From Nitrosovibrio tenuis (GTDB lineage: Bacteria; Pseudomonadota; Gammaproteobacteria; Burkholderiales; Nitrosomonadaceae), in NCBI RefSeq assembly GCF_900109785.1, contig NZ_FOBH01000001.1, positions 536,170 to 600,169 on the forward strand: a DNA stretch of 64,000 nt. Reading direction: 5' to 3'. A program made the translations under genes and the position numbers. The notes under the pieces are model-generated. The model saw nothing but the letters and a program-made list of their open reading frames with translations, was not told the origin of the DNA and searched no databases. Shown here piece by piece: positions 19,579 through 28,931 of the stretch. Position 1 is the stretch's first letter. Each line of letters starts with the position of its first letter.

Positions 19579-20476
19579 GCTTGATATGGCGTTACTGGAC
19601 GAATTCCTGGACGTCCTGTGGTTGGAAGATGGCCTGTCGCGCAACACGCTGGACAGCTACCGCAGTGATCTGCAACAGTTCGGAGAATGGCTTGGCAAAC
19701 CGAAACAGAATGACAGCGCATTCATCGCTGCAATGCATTCCGACCTGCTCGGATTTCTTGCCCAAAAGGTTTCCGCCAAGGTCAAAGCCAGCACGACCAG
19801 CCGCGAGCTTTCCAGCTTAAAGCGGTTCTACCGTTTTTTGTTACAGCAGGGAAAAGTTCAGGCTGACCCCAGCCTCAACATCGATTCACCCAAACTACCG
19901 CGCAGTCTGCCTGTCAGCCTGACCGAAGCAGAGGTTGAGGCATTACTTCATGCGCCTGATGTCCAACAACCGCTGGGATTGCGCGACCGCACCATGCTCG
20001 AGGTATTGTATGCCAGCGGTCTGCGGGTGTCAGAGCTCGTCAGCCTGGAAGCTGGGCAGATCAGTTTGAGCATGGGTGTTGTAAAGGTTATGGGAAAGGG
20101 CGGAAAGGAGCGCCTTACACCTTTGGGTGAGGAGGCGCTGGAATGGGTAGTCCGCTACGCCAAAGAAACTCGGCCAGGCTTACTGGGCGAAAAGCTGAGC
20201 AATGCGCTGTTTGTAACCGCTCGAGGCTCCGCCATGACGCGCCAGGCATTCTGGTATCTGATCAAACGCTATGCCCGCCAGGCTGGCATAGCCAAGCTCC
20301 CTTCGCCCCATACGTTGCGTCATGCTTTCGCTACACATCTCCTCAATCACGGAGCCGACTTGCGCGTGGTGCAACTGCTGTTGGGCCACGCGGACATTTC
20401 CACCACTCAAATTTATACTCACGTGGCGCGGGAACGGCTGAAGCGGATCCATGCCATGCATCACCCACGCGGATAA
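19565..20476 (+). CDS. xerD: Site-specific tyrosine recombinase XerD
   Basis: A 303-residue tyrosine recombinase of normal XerD length. N-terminal SAM-like core-binding domain (LWLEDGLSRNTLDSYRSDLQ), then the catalytic residues: Arg in YASGLRVSELV, Lys in VMGKGGKERL, HTLRHAFATHL, His in LLGHADISTTQ and the nucleophile Tyr in IYTHV. With XerC it resolves chromosome dimers at dif and works with FtsK. Its start lies inside the end of the preceding gene. Confidence 0.95.
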   Translation: MSVSELDMALLDEFLDVLWLEDGLSRNTLDSYRSDLQQFGEWLGKPKQNDSAFIAAMHSDLLGFLAQKVSAKVKASTTSRELSSLKRFYRFLLQQGKVQADPSLNIDSPKLPRSLPVSLTEAEVEALLHAPDVQQPLGLRDRTMLEVLYASGLRVSELVSLEAGQISLSMGVVKVMGKGGKERLTPLGEEALEWVVRYAKETRPGLLGEKLSNALFVTARGSAMTRQAFWYLIKRYARQAGIAKLPSPHTLRHAFATHLLNHGADLRVVQLLLGHADISTTQIYTHVARERLKRIHAMHHPRG

Positions 20477-20795
20477 TGCAACGGCAGTATTCCGTAGTGG
20501 GTATTCCGATACTCATTTGAGCATTCTCTTTCCTATCTTCCGTTGCTGACGTTTTGGCGCTTGATTCGATCATAAGCAATACAAGCCATGTTGCATGTCA
20601 CCCCTCTCGTCACACCGCTCATCTCGAGCTTTGCTATCAATACTAGGAAGCCGAAGCAAAAGGTGGCAAAAAAGGTGCAATCAGCATAATAGTTCTTAAA
20701 GATTAACCCGAGATCGTACTCGCCACGAATAATCGTAATACACATGGAGTAGGGTGACACCTCCCACAGTTGTACCCACCCCAAGGAGGATCCCC
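20477..20795. other. Intergenic region, no gene seen
   Basis: 319 bases between xerD and the exported phosphodiesterase. AT-rich in the second half. No tRNA, terminator or convincing ORF found. The promoter of the phosphodiesterase should lie here but no clear -35/-10 pair stands out. Confidence 0.5.
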
Positions 20796-22322
20796 ATGCA
20801 GTTTCGCAAGATTACCCTGTCGCTGTTGGCCTCATCCGCCCTAGTGATATCCGCTAACCTCTACGCCGGCGAACACAGCGAACATCATTTTCCCACGGAG
20901 CATCATGTCCGGCATGTATTGCTGATTAGCGTGGATGGCATGCATGCAATTGACGTCGAGAATTACATCCGGACACATCCGGGTTCAGCGCTGGCAACGT
21001 TGAGTCAGCATGCTGTACGCTACACCAACGCATCCTCGTCGAAACCATCCGACTCGTTCCCTGGCCTATTGGCACTCGTTACGGGCGGATCACCGAGCTC
21101 GACGGGAGTTTTCTACGACAACAGTTACGACCGAACTTTCTTTGCACCGGGCAAATGCGGCGGTACTCCAGGAACCGAAGTCGTACTCGATGAAACCATT
21201 GATAATGCTACCAATGACGGTATCGACCCGGCCAAGCTGCCGTTGGGGCCCGACTGCAAACCGGTATTTCCGCATCAGTTCGTAAAAGTGAATACTATCT
21301 TCGAAGTCATCAAGAATCACGGCGGCCGCACAGCATGGGCAGATAAGCATCCTGCTTACGATCTGGTGAATGGACCATCCGGAAAAGGCGTGGATGATCT
21401 GTACACACCGGAGATAACGATTGTCAACGGTTTTGACGCAACGTTTAGCGTTGTGACCGCCGCTGCGAACGACAAGCTCAAGGTCGATGCCGTAATTAAC
21501 GAAATTCGTGGCTTCGATCATAGCGGAACAAAGAATGTCGGTAAGCCGACCATTCTTGGGATGAATTTCCAGGCTGTCAGCGTTGGACAGAAAATCGCAT
21601 CAGACAACGATCCCCGACCGCAGCCCAATCTGAAAGGAAAGCGCGGCGGCTATATCGATGCATTGGCCACACCCTCAGAAGTTCTGGCTTTTGGGCTCGA
21701 TCAAACGGATGCTTCCTTGGGCAAAATAGTGAAGGCACTGAGGGACGAGGGGATCTACGATTCGACCCTAATGATCATTAGCGCCAAGCACGGTCAAGGC
21801 CCAATAGACCCGGTTAAAGTTAACAAGATTGGTACATTGGAAGACAAAGTCAGCCCAGCAATCGCTGGCATGTTCGCCAAGATTACAGATGATGACGTTG
21901 CGCTTATCTGGCTGAAGGATCAAAGTCAGACCCAGGCGGTAGCTGATTATTTGCGTGCCAACCAGACAGCCCTTAACATACAGGACGTGCTTGCCGGCGA
22001 TTTGCTGAAACTCAGGTTCAACGATCCCCTCATCGATAGCCGAACACCGGATATTATCGTGCTGCCCACTCCCGGCGTCATCTTCACCACGTCGTCGAAA
22101 AAGATCGCGGAACACGGGGGCTTTAGCAATGACGATACCAATGTCGCGCTCATCGTATCGCATCCCGGGCTATCGAAGAAAGTGGTAAAGTCGCCGGTTG
22201 AGACCATGCAGGTGGCCCCAACGATTCTTGAAGCGTTACGCATCGATCCTGAAGAACTACTTGCAGTGCGCAAGGAAAAAACAACCCCGTTGCCAGCGCT
22301 TCGCGGCGATGACCGGGAGTGA
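20796..22322 (+). CDS. Exported alkaline-phosphatase-superfamily phosphodiesterase
   Basis: A 508-residue type I phosphodiesterase/nucleotide pyrophosphatase-like enzyme. Start is the ATG behind AAGGAGGATCCCC; it opens a signal peptide (MQFRKITLSLLASSALVISA, cleavage near YAG). Metal site begins LLISVDGMH; the nucleophile segment reads SDSFPGLLALVTGG, with Ser where eukaryotic NPPs have Thr. The second metal segment reads SAKHGQGP instead of SDHG, and a later EHGGFSNDDTNVAL supplies His/Asp. Expected to hydrolyse phosphate diesters or monoesters in the periplasm; the substrate is unknown. Confidence 0.85.
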   Translation: MQFRKITLSLLASSALVISANLYAGEHSEHHFPTEHHVRHVLLISVDGMHAIDVENYIRTHPGSALATLSQHAVRYTNASSSKPSDSFPGLLALVTGGSPSSTGVFYDNSYDRTFFAPGKCGGTPGTEVVLDETIDNATNDGIDPAKLPLGPDCKPVFPHQFVKVNTIFEVIKNHGGRTAWADKHPAYDLVNGPSGKGVDDLYTPEITIVNGFDATFSVVTAAANDKLKVDAVINEIRGFDHSGTKNVGKPTILGMNFQAVSVGQKIASDNDPRPQPNLKGKRGGYIDALATPSEVLAFGLDQTDASLGKIVKALRDEGIYDSTLMIISAKHGQGPIDPVKVNKIGTLEDKVSPAIAGMFAKITDDDVALIWLKDQSQTQAVADYLRANQTALNIQDVLAGDLLKLRFNDPLIDSRTPDIIVLPTPGVIFTTSSKKIAEHGGFSNDDTNVALIVSHPGLSKKVVKSPVETMQVAPTILEALRIDPEELLAVRKEKTTPLPALRGDDRE

Positions 22323-22644
22323 TGACCCGCGGCTCATTCGTTTAACATAGCGGGCAGCCGCATCAGCCATAGGCAGGGGCTAACATGGCGTCATCGCGAG
22401 CAGCCGTGATGACGCTTTCTCTTCGTTCGGTTGTCGTTCTTTCAAAAGAATTTAAGTGAATAACTCAGGTCCGCGAAAATGGACTGGCTTCTTCGTCGAT
22501 AGATAGAAGATATTCTGGCTTATCATTGGTTTTGGTAGCTACCCGCGTCGACTTTGGCATCTCTTATCTCCTCTGCTACAGTTATAGTTATAAATAGCAG
22601 GAGTCATTCCTACCAGAAGAAGTTAATACAGACGAGGAGAGATC
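22323..22644. other. Intergenic region upstream of OmpA-like gene
   Basis: 322 bases without a large gene. It contains one short minus-strand frame, listed separately, and the ribosome-binding site (GAGGAGAG) of the OmpA-like gene at the right end. Confidence 0.5.
22452..22562 (-). CDS. Possible small protein (36 aa)
   Basis: A 36-codon frame with ATG preceded by GGAG at a 7-base spacing. The product begins MPKSTRVATKTNDKPEYLLS and is basic. No family recognised. Supported only by the ribosome-binding site and the lack of any other gene in the interval. Confidence 0.22.
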
Positions 22645-23310
22645 ATGCGTAATCAGTTGGCAACTATTTCCGTAGCAGCGATCTTGGTGCTGAGCGGTTG
22701 CGCCACACCCGAAATGAGTCCAAGAACCCGCGATACGGCCATTGGGGCGGGAGTAGGCGCGAGTGCGGGAGCATTGATCGGGGCAATCGCGGGCGGAGGG
22801 AAAGGGGCAGCGATTGGCGGGGCTGCCGGCGCTGGCCTGGGGGCCATTGCGGGCAATGTGTGGTCCCGAAAAATGGAAGAGCAAAAGAAGGAAATGGAAC
22901 AAGCCACCGCAGGCACTGGCGTGCAGGTAGTCAGGACGTCCGATAATCGCCTGAAGCTGGATATACCAAGCGATATTTCCTTCGATACGGGCCGCGCAGA
23001 GATCAAATCTGATTTCAAACCGGTACTGGATAGCTTTGCAACAAGCCTTACCAACAATCCTGGCACGCGGGTGAGCATTATCGGCCACACGGACAGTTCA
23101 GGTAGCGATGCCATCAATAACCCGTTATCGCTCAACCGTGCAGCCAGTACGCGCGACTATCTGGTGAGCCGGGGGGTGTCCGCCAGTCGCATTAATATTG
23201 ATGGCCGGGGCTCACGTCAGCCTCTTGTGGCGAATGATACGCTTGCGAACCGGGCTAAAAACCGTCGTGTTGAAATCTTTGTGGCTGAACCACAGGCTGC
23301 TCCACAATAA
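22645..23310 (+). CDS. OmpA-family lipoprotein with glycine-zipper domain
   Basis: A 221-residue outer-membrane lipoprotein. Lipobox LSGC ends the signal peptide (Cys at about 19). Residues 32-75 form a glycine zipper (AIGAGVGASAGALIGAIAGG and a second similar run). A short charged linker leads to a C-terminal OmpA domain with peptidoglycan-binding sequence IIGHTDSSGSD, NNPLSLNRAASTRDYL and NRRVEIFV. Same layout as E. coli YiaD. It should tether the outer membrane to murein. The stop codon lies in a 14-base direct repeat. Confidence 0.93.
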   Translation: MRNQLATISVAAILVLSGCATPEMSPRTRDTAIGAGVGASAGALIGAIAGGGKGAAIGGAAGAGLGAIAGNVWSRKMEEQKKEMEQATAGTGVQVVRTSDNRLKLDIPSDISFDTGRAEIKSDFKPVLDSFATSLTNNPGTRVSIIGHTDSSGSDAINNPLSLNRAASTRDYLVSRGVSASRINIDGRGSRQPLVANDTLANRAKNRRVEIFVAEPQAAPQ

Positions 23311-23335
23311 GAGCGTACGTGAATAAGAGCGTACG
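23306..23335. repeat. 14-bp direct repeat over the OmpA-like gene stop
   Basis: AATAAGAGCGTACG occurs twice, separated by two bases. The first copy contains the stop codon of the OmpA-like gene. Looks like a recent slippage duplication. Confidence 0.7.
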
Positions 23336-23588
23336 AAAATGCAGCGTTCGCGGTAAGGGATGATGACACTACCCTTTAGCCATTTTTCCCCGCGCTTTCT
23401 GTTTGTGGGGTGACCGGGTCCGGCGCTTTACCCACCGAAAAATCTTCGGATGGATCCATGAATGGATGGATGGGTGTTCGAGATACGCTGCTTCGTCATT
23501 CGGTCGCGGCTCCGCTTCATCGGGTGCTGCCAAACAGGCTGCAACTGGGCCGTCGGAGACAGTTCAGAATCTTCCTCATCATTTCTCC

Positions 23589-23990
23589 TCATCCCGCATC
23601 GGTATCCCTCACGGGTATGCGCCAGACAAATACGGCCAGGGCGACACCCAGTACGGCTAGCATCCCCTGATGCCACCCAGAGGGCATGAAGAGCATGGAG
23701 CTGCCGAATGACAGTGCCAGCAACAGGTACACCCAGCGCTTGACCTGACGGCGAATGCTGCGGTGCTCGACCCACTCGTGGATAACGGGTCCGGCGATGC
23801 GGTTGGCCAGGAGCATGTCATGGAAGCGCTTTGAACTACGTGCGAAACATGCGGCCGCCAGGAGGACAAAAGGAGTCGTCGGTAATACTGGCAATACGAT
23901 GCCCACCACAGCCAGTATCAGTGCGGCAAAACCACCGACTAAATAAACGGCACGTATTAACCGTGAATTATGTATCCTTGCCGAAGTCAT
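23589..23990 (-). CDS. YbaN/DUF454 family inner-membrane protein
   Basis: A 133-residue membrane protein of the YbaN (DUF454) family: helix 1 AVYLVGGFAALILAVVGIVLPVLPTTPF, then LLAAACFARSSKRFHDMLL and two further helices. The LP-x-LPTTPF-x-LLAA-x-CFA-x-S-x-R-FH motif is the family hallmark. Function unknown. No close operon partner; it stands alone on the minus strand between the OmpA-like gene and the FKBP gene. Confidence 0.9.
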   Translation of the reverse strand: MTSARIHNSRLIRAVYLVGGFAALILAVVGIVLPVLPTTPFVLLAAACFARSSKRFHDMLLANRIAGPVIHEWVEHRSIRRQVKRWVYLLLALSFGSSMLFMPSGWHQGMLAVLGVALAVFVWRIPVRDTDAG

Positions 23991-24213
23991 CCTGACTCAT
24001 CCTTGGTTTCATCCGTGCCTCATCCCTAAATCCCCTCGTCTTTTCCCCACGCCTGCCTCCTTTTAATCCATTGCCAGCTCCGGTCGCATGCTCAGATCCT
24101 CCCGGTAGCGATAAGTTGTCATGATCGCATCTCGACACAGATTACCCGGGTATAATGCGATTCTTGCCCGCTGTAGCTTGCGCTCCGCGGACTTATTTAT
24201 TATTGAGGTAAAC

Positions 24214-24678
24214 ATGTTTAGAGTAAATATGCTGATCAAACTGAGCATGGCCATATTTGGCATGACTCTGTTGTCTTCCGGTGCATTTTCTGAAACCAAT
24301 AAAGGAGCGGCCAGCGTGACCGAGCTTATAAAAAAGGATACAAAGGTTGGGACTGGCGAAGAAGCCGTCGTCGGCAAAATGGTTGAAGTGCACTATACCG
24401 GCTGGCTTTATGATGAAGCCGCACCGGATAAGAAGGGCGCGAAGTTCGATAGTTCGCGCGACCGTGGCGCTCCTTTTTCGTTTTTGCTTGGAGCGGGGCG
24501 CGTAATTAAAGGCTGGGATCGGGGTGTTGCGGGGATGAAAGTTGGAGGACAGCGCACTTTGATTATCCCCCCGGCAATGGCTTACGGCGCGCACGGGGCA
24601 GGGAACGTTATTCCTCCGAACGCGGCATTGATATTTGATGTTGAGTTATTGGGCCTGCGGCAAGGCTCTACGCATTGA
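24214..24678 (+). CDS. FKBP-type peptidyl-prolyl cis-trans isomerase, exported
   Basis: A 154-residue FKBP. The start taken is the ATG behind TTGAGGTAAAC, which gives a signal peptide (LIKLSMAIFGMTLLSSGAFS). The FKBP domain shows VEVHYTGWLYD, KFDSSRDRGAPFSFLLGAGRVIKGWDRG in pieces, GMKVGGQRTLIIPPAMAYG and NAALIFDVELL. It should catalyse proline isomerisation during folding in the periplasm. Compared with single-domain FKBPs the loop after YDE is slightly longer. No operon partner. Confidence 0.92.
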   Translation: MFRVNMLIKLSMAIFGMTLLSSGAFSETNKGAASVTELIKKDTKVGTGEEAVVGKMVEVHYTGWLYDEAAPDKKGAKFDSSRDRGAPFSFLLGAGRVIKGWDRGVAGMKVGGQRTLIIPPAMAYGAHGAGNVIPPNAALIFDVELLGLRQGSTH

Positions 24679-24742
24679 ATTCGTTTTTAAATATGCTCCG
24701 GCTTCTCAAACAGTATTCTGCGGGGAATGCGCCGGGAGGGCT

Positions 24743-25102
24743 TCAATAGCTGCAATGGGGGAAGGTGAGCAAATGCCGGGTAACCCCGCGAACCCTTATA
24801 GTTGAGGATGATCGTCTGGTATGCACGACGCGAAACGCCTTCCAGCCAATCGACATGCCAAGCCAGTACATCCCTGCGCCTGAATAAAGCAGGTTCAGCT
24901 TTCTTTCGTGGCTCTCAACCGTCTTGATGGCCTTGCGATAGATTCTTTCCTCTTCCTCCGGTTCCTCCTCTTCTATCCCTTCTACCTCTTCTACCTCTTC
25001 TACCTCTTCTATCCCTTCTACCTCTTCCTCGCCCACCATACCTTCATCTTCCAGTTTTTCCTGTATATCCGAGTCGTTCAACAACTCGATTTCGTTCTCC
25101 AT
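24743..25102 (-). CDS. Hypothetical Glu-rich repeat protein
   Basis: A 119-residue frame with a good ribosome-binding site (GGAGGCGAAA). Residues about 23-52 are an acidic low-complexity stretch built on a 9-base unit (GAAGAGGTA, coding EEV), three tandem copies flanked on both sides by a variant coding GIE. The C-terminal half is mixed, with YSGAGMYWLGMSIGWKAF and a basic end. No domain recognised. The repeats are prone to slippage, so length may vary between strains. It lies on the opposite strand just before the tRNA cluster. Confidence 0.5.
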   Translation of the reverse strand: MENEIELLNDSDIQEKLEDEGMVGEEEVEGIEEVEEVEEVEGIEEEEPEEEERIYRKAIKTVESHERKLNLLYSGAGMYWLGMSIGWKAFRVVHTRRSSSTIRVRGVTRHLLTFPHCSY

Positions 25103-25330
25103 TTTCGCCTCCGTTTAATCCGCATCATGGGTTGGACCGACATACTTGGAACCGTAGGTAGTGTAGGGCCGTATTGTTGCAACAGTGCGACACGGAATAG
25201 CGCCTGCCGACCCTCTGGCCTCTTCCGAGGAGGAGCGCCAGGGGTTGGTTGTAATGCCGTCCTCCCCTACACCTATCTGCAAACTCGGGCCCTTATTCAG
25301 CGGTTTTCTAGAGAAACCCTTAAATGCACG

Positions 25331-25359
25331 TTGACTTGTCAACTCAAAACATTCACAAT
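25331..25359 (+). promoter_or_regulatory. Promoter of the tRNA-tuf transcript
   Basis: TTGACT, 17-base spacer, CACAAT, 14 bases before the 5' end of tRNA-Tyr. Spacing and -35 match sigma-70 consensus well. It likely drives tRNA-Tyr, tRNA-Gly, tRNA-Thr and tuf together. Confidence 0.65.
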
Positions 25360-25373
25360 TAGCGGTTTCGTTT

Positions 25374-25459
<86 letters not shown>

Positions 25460-25628
25460 TTGGGACCGGCTGGCTTTCCGTTATCAACTCTTAAAAGCCT
25501 AGTTAAAGAGCCAGGTTAAAGGAAGAAGAAGAGAAAAAAGAAAGGGATGAATCAGCCATGCGGGCGGCGCATGCGGTGGTTTCTGTGATGAGTTGACTGG
25601 TTGCTTCGATCCACATCGGTTGCCAGAC

Positions 25629-25702
25629 GCGGGTGTAGCTCAATGGTAGAGCAGAAGCCTTCCAAGCTTACGACGAGGGTTCGATTCCCTTCACCCGCTC
25701 CA
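25629..25702 (+). tRNA. tRNA-Gly (TCC)
   Basis: 74 bases with encoded CCA. Acceptor GCGGGTG/CACCCGC, D-arm with AGCTC-AATGGTA-GAGC, anticodon TCC, T-loop TTCGATT. Standard position between tRNA-Tyr and tRNA-Thr. Confidence 0.96.
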
Positions 25703-25811
25703 GATGAGTAACAAGTCTATCGCAGGTTTGTTTTGAAAGAGCCAAGAGTCGCCGAACGTCAAGTGTTAATGAATTGTAATGAGGAAATGTAATTAGGCAG
25801 GATCGATGCTT

Positions 25812-25886
25812 GCCCATGTAGCTCAGTGGCAGAGCACTCCCTTGGTAAGGGAGAGGTCGCCAGTTCAATCCTGGCCATGGGCTCCA
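25812..25886 (+). tRNA. tRNA-Thr (GGT)
   Basis: 75 bases with encoded CCA. Acceptor GCCCATG/CATGGGC, anticodon stem CTCCC/GGGAG with loop TTGGTAA (anticodon GGT), T-loop TTCAATC. Immediately precedes tuf. Confidence 0.96.
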
Positions 25887-25953
25887 TAGGCTTTAACATA
25901 GGCTTTAATTGAGAACCTGACAGAAGAAAAAGTGCTTTAAAAAGGATTTCATC

Positions 25954-27144
25954 ATGGCAAAGAGCAAATTTGAGCGGACGAAGCCGCACGTGAACGTTGG
26001 GACGATAGGGCATGTGGACCATGGCAAGACCACATTGACGGCGGCGATCACGATGGTATTGTCGAAGAAGTTTGGTGGTGAGGCGAAGAGCTATGCGCAG
26101 ATAGATTCGGCGCCGGAAGAGAAAGCGCGCGGCATCACCATCAACACGGCGCATGTTGAATACGAGACGAAGAGCCGTCATTACGCCCACGTTGACTGTC
26201 CTGGTCATGCTGACTACGTCAAGAACATGATAACGGGCGCGGCCCAGATGGACGGGGCCATACTGGTGGTATCGGCTGCGGACGGACCGATGCCGCAGAC
26301 ACGCGAGCACATACTGCTGGCGCGTCAGGTGGGAGTACCCTACATTGTGGTGTACATGAACAAAGCCGACATGGTGGACGATGCCGAACTGCTGGAACTG
26401 GTGGAGATGGAAGTTCGCGAACTGCTGTCGAAATACAACTTTCCCGGTGACGACACCCCGATCGTCATAGGTTCTGCCCTGAAGGCGCTCGAAGGCGACC
26501 AAAGCGATATAGGCGAGCCCTCCATATTCAAGCTTGCGGATGCACTGGACAGCTACATACCGGAGCCGGTACGGGCTGTGGACGGCCCCTTTCTGATGCC
26601 GGTTGAAGACGTTTTCTCCATTTCTGGCCGCGGCACGGTGGTAACGGGGCGGGTAGAGCGGGGTGTAGTCAAGGTGGGCGAAGAAATCGAGATAGTCGGA
26701 TTGCGGCCCACGATCAAGACAGTCTGTACTGGCGTGGAGATGTTCAGGAAACTGCTGGACCAGGGGCAGGCAGGGGACAACGTTGGGGTATTGCTGCGAG
26801 GCACCAAGCGCGAGGAAGTCGAGCGTGGTCAAGTGCTGGCCAAGCCTGGCTCGATCACCCCGCATACCAAATTTACCGCCGAGATATACGTGCTGAGCAA
26901 AGAAGAAGGGGGACGTCACACCCCATTCTTCCAGGGCTATCGGCCCCAATTTTACTTTCGGACCACGGACGTCACGGGTGCGATTGAATTGCCGGCGGGC
27001 ACTGAGATGGTGATGCCTGGGGACAATGTATCGGTGACAGTCAACCTGATTGCGCCGATTGCCATGGAAGAGGGTCTTCGTTTTGCCATTCGTGAAGGCG
27101 GAAGAACCGTCGGCGCAGGTGTGGTGGCAAAAATTATTGAGTAG
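25954..27144 (+). CDS. tuf: Elongation factor Tu, copy 1
   Basis: A 396-residue EF-Tu that brings aminoacyl-tRNA to the ribosome as a GTP complex. G1 GHVDHGKT (18-25), switch [14 protein letters not shown]3 DCPGHADY, G4 NKAD, followed by domains 2 and 3. The protein is identical to the copy at 44541, and the DNA appears identical from ATG to the last sense codon, with only the stop differing (TAG here, TAA there). Located in the tRNA-tuf-tRNA-Trp-secE arrangement common in proteobacteria. Confidence 0.99.
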   Translation: MAKSKFERTKPHVNVGTIGHVDHGKTTLTAAITMVLSKKFGGEAKSYAQIDSAPEEKARGITINTAHVEYETKSRHYAHVDCPGHADYVKNMITGAAQMDGAILVVSAADGPMPQTREHILLARQVGVPYIVVYMNKADMVDDAELLELVEMEVRELLSKYNFPGDDTPIVIGSALKALEGDQSDIGEPSIFKLADALDSYIPEPVRAVDGPFLMPVEDVFSISGRGTVVTGRVERGVVKVGEEIEIVGLRPTIKTVCTGVEMFRKLLDQGQAGDNVGVLLRGTKREEVERGQVLAKPGSITPHTKFTAEIYVLSKEEGGRHTPFFQGYRPQFYFRTTDVTGAIELPAGTEMVMPGDNVSVTVNLIAPIAMEEGLRFAIREGGRTVGAGVVAKIIE

Positions 27145-27265
27145 TATCAGGTGGTGCAGATGATGCAGATCAGTTGTGAGAGGTGAAGTCTTGCAAACTG
27201 ATGATTTGTGCATCGATATACTTGAGTGAATTTTGTGATTTCAGCTTTGGGCTCGCAACGAATAC

Positions 27266-27341
27266 AGGCCAGTAGCTCAATTGGCAGAGCGTCGGTCTCC
27301 AAAACCGAAGGTTGGGGGTTCGATGCCCTCCTGGCCTGCCA
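27266..27341 (+). tRNA. tRNA-Trp (CCA)
   Basis: 76 bases with encoded CCA. Acceptor AGGCCAG/CTGGCCT, anticodon stem CGGT/ACCG with loop CTCCAAA (anticodon CCA), T-loop TTCGATG. Between tuf and secE, its usual place. Confidence 0.96.
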
Positions 27342-27515
27342 AAACACGGAGTACCATTGAAAAACCATCAATTCCGCTTGCTTCGCAATGGAAGCGAAGT
27401 ATCTTCTTAATGCCGCCCAATACGCTGAATCATGGGCTGAGGCTGCGATTTGCATGATCAGCTCGTACACCCCTTCATTTACTGACAAGCATTAAAGGCA
27501 GAGTGGAAAAAAGTA

Positions 27516-27860
27516 GTGGATAAGATCAAGTTGGGATTCGCGCTTCTGCTATTGATCGCAGGTATTGCCGGTTTTTATTACCTGCGGGATGGCGCCATGG
27601 TCATTCGTGTGATTTCGGTCCTGGCTGGCATTGTTCTGGCGGCGGTAGTAGTGTGGTTTACCCCTCAAGGTAAACAGTTCTATGCGTTCAGTAAGGAGTC
27701 ATCGGAAGAAACCCGGAGGGTCGTGTGGCCGAGCCGCAAGGAAACGATGCAGACTACCGGGATAGTGTTCGCCTTTGTTCTGGTGATGGCAATATTTTTA
27801 TGGATGGTGGATGCGGGGTTGCTGTTGGCGGTGAAGTATCTGATGGGACAGGAGGGGTAA
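27516..27860 (+). CDS. secE: Preprotein translocase subunit SecE
   Basis: A 114-residue inner-membrane protein with three hydrophobic helices. The conserved cytoplasmic segment [24 protein letters not shown] precedes the last helix, the essential part that clamps SecY. The start is GTG. Its TAA stop overlaps the nusG start by one base (TAATG), giving translational coupling. Confidence 0.95.
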   Translation: MDKIKLGFALLLLIAGIAGFYYLRDGAMVIRVISVLAGIVLAAVVVWFTPQGKQFYAFSKESSEETRRVVWPSRKETMQTTGIVFAFVLVMAIFLWMVDAGLLLAVKYLMGQEG

Positions 27861-28393
27861 TGGATAAGAAATGGTATGTGGTTCATGCCTACTCCGGGTT
27901 TGAGAAGAGCGTGCAGCGCGCATTGAAAGAACGCATCAATCGCGCTGGTATGCAGGATAAATTTGGACAGATATTGGTTCCAGTAGAAGAAGTCATCGAA
28001 ATGAAAGCCGGTCAGAAGAATCTCAGCGAGCGGAAGTTCTTTCCTGGCTATGTGCTGGTCGAGATGGAGATGACCGACGAAACGTGGCATCTGGTCAAGA
28101 ATACCGCCAAAGTTACCGGATTTATCGGGGGTTCGGCAATGAAACCAACCCCGATCAGCGATAAGGAAGTACAGAACATCCTTCATCAGATTCAGGAAGG
28201 TGTAGAGAAACCCAAGCCCAAGGTTCTTTTCGAACCGGGCGAGGCCGTCCGGGTCAAGGAAGGGCCATTTACTGATTTCCACGGGAATGTGGAAGATGTC
28301 AATTATGACAAAAGTAAAATCAGGGTTTCAGTTTCCATTTTTGGCCGACCCACCCCCGTGGAACTGGATTTCAGCCAAGTCGAAAAAGCTTGA
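27860..28393 (+). CDS. nusG: Transcription termination/antitermination factor NusG
   Basis: A 177-residue protein: NGN domain starting [20 protein letters not shown] with [12 protein letters not shown] and TGFIGG, then a C-terminal KOW domain with [19 protein letters not shown]. It binds RNA polymerase beta' and couples to Rho or to ribosomal S10. A longer frame upstream is merely the overlap with secE; the coupled ATG is the start. Confidence 0.97.
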   Translation: MDKKWYVVHAYSGFEKSVQRALKERINRAGMQDKFGQILVPVEEVIEMKAGQKNLSERKFFPGYVLVEMEMTDETWHLVKNTAKVTGFIGGSAMKPTPISDKEVQNILHQIQEGVEKPKPKVLFEPGEAVRVKEGPFTDFHGNVEDVNYDKSKIRVSVSIFGRPTPVELDFSQVEKA

Positions 28394-28498
28394 AGATGAA
28401 ATAGAGGCGAGCGCTTCCGCAGGGATGGGGAGTGCCGCCGTCTTGTTTATTAAACGGGGAGAACAATACGTTCGCTTGTACCCAAGAGGAGAATTGTC

Positions 28499-28930
28499 GT
28501 GGCAAAAAAAATAGTCGGCTATATCAAGCTGCAGGTACCGGCGGGCAAGGCCAACCCCAGCCCGCCAATTGGCCCCGCGCTAGGCCAGCGGGGACTCAAT
28601 ATCATGGAGTTTTGCAAGGCATTCAATGCCGCTACGCAGAAAATGGAAGTTGGGCTACCGGTGCCGGTTGTAATAACCGCGTATGCCGACAAGAGCTTCA
28701 CTTTCACTATGAAGACCACGCCTGCGACCGTGCTGATAAAGAAAGCAGCCGGAGTGAGCAAAGGCAGTCCCAAGCCCCACACCGATAAGATAGGGCGTTT
28801 GACAAGAAAGCAGGCGGAAGAAATCGCACAGGCAAAGATGCCCGATCTGACGGCAGCAAACATGGATGCGGCAGTTCGCACTATTGCCGGCAGCGCTCGC
28901 AGCATGGGTATCGAAGTGGAGGGTATATAA
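28499..28930 (+). CDS. rplK: 50S ribosomal protein L11
   Basis: A 143-residue protein with N-terminal [27 protein letters not shown] and C-terminal rRNA-binding [21 protein letters not shown]. Forms the GTPase-associated centre with 23S rRNA. GTG start with AGAGGAGAATT upstream. Lies 105 bases after nusG and just before rplA. Confidence 0.98.
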   Translation: MAKKIVGYIKLQVPAGKANPSPPIGPALGQRGLNIMEFCKAFNAATQKMEVGLPVPVVITAYADKSFTFTMKTTPATVLIKKAAGVSKGSPKPHTDKIGRLTRKQAEEIAQAKMPDLTAANMDAAVRTIAGSARSMGIEVEGI

Positions 28931-28931
28931 C

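Noticed and set aside
19565..20476. xerD as an integrase of a mobile element
   Set aside because: Length and sequence fit housekeeping XerD, there is no attachment-site repeat and no phage or plasmid gene nearby.
23355..23385. Possible terminator after the OmpA-like gene (AAGGG/CCCTT)
   Set aside because: Stem of five base pairs with a 12-base loop and a T-run not adjacent to the stem; too weak to call.
25759..27213. A 484-codon open frame antisense to tuf
   Set aside because: His/Tyr/Arg-rich product typical of the mirror of a conserved, codon-biased gene. The same antisense frame occurs behind the second tuf copy, as expected from identical DNA.
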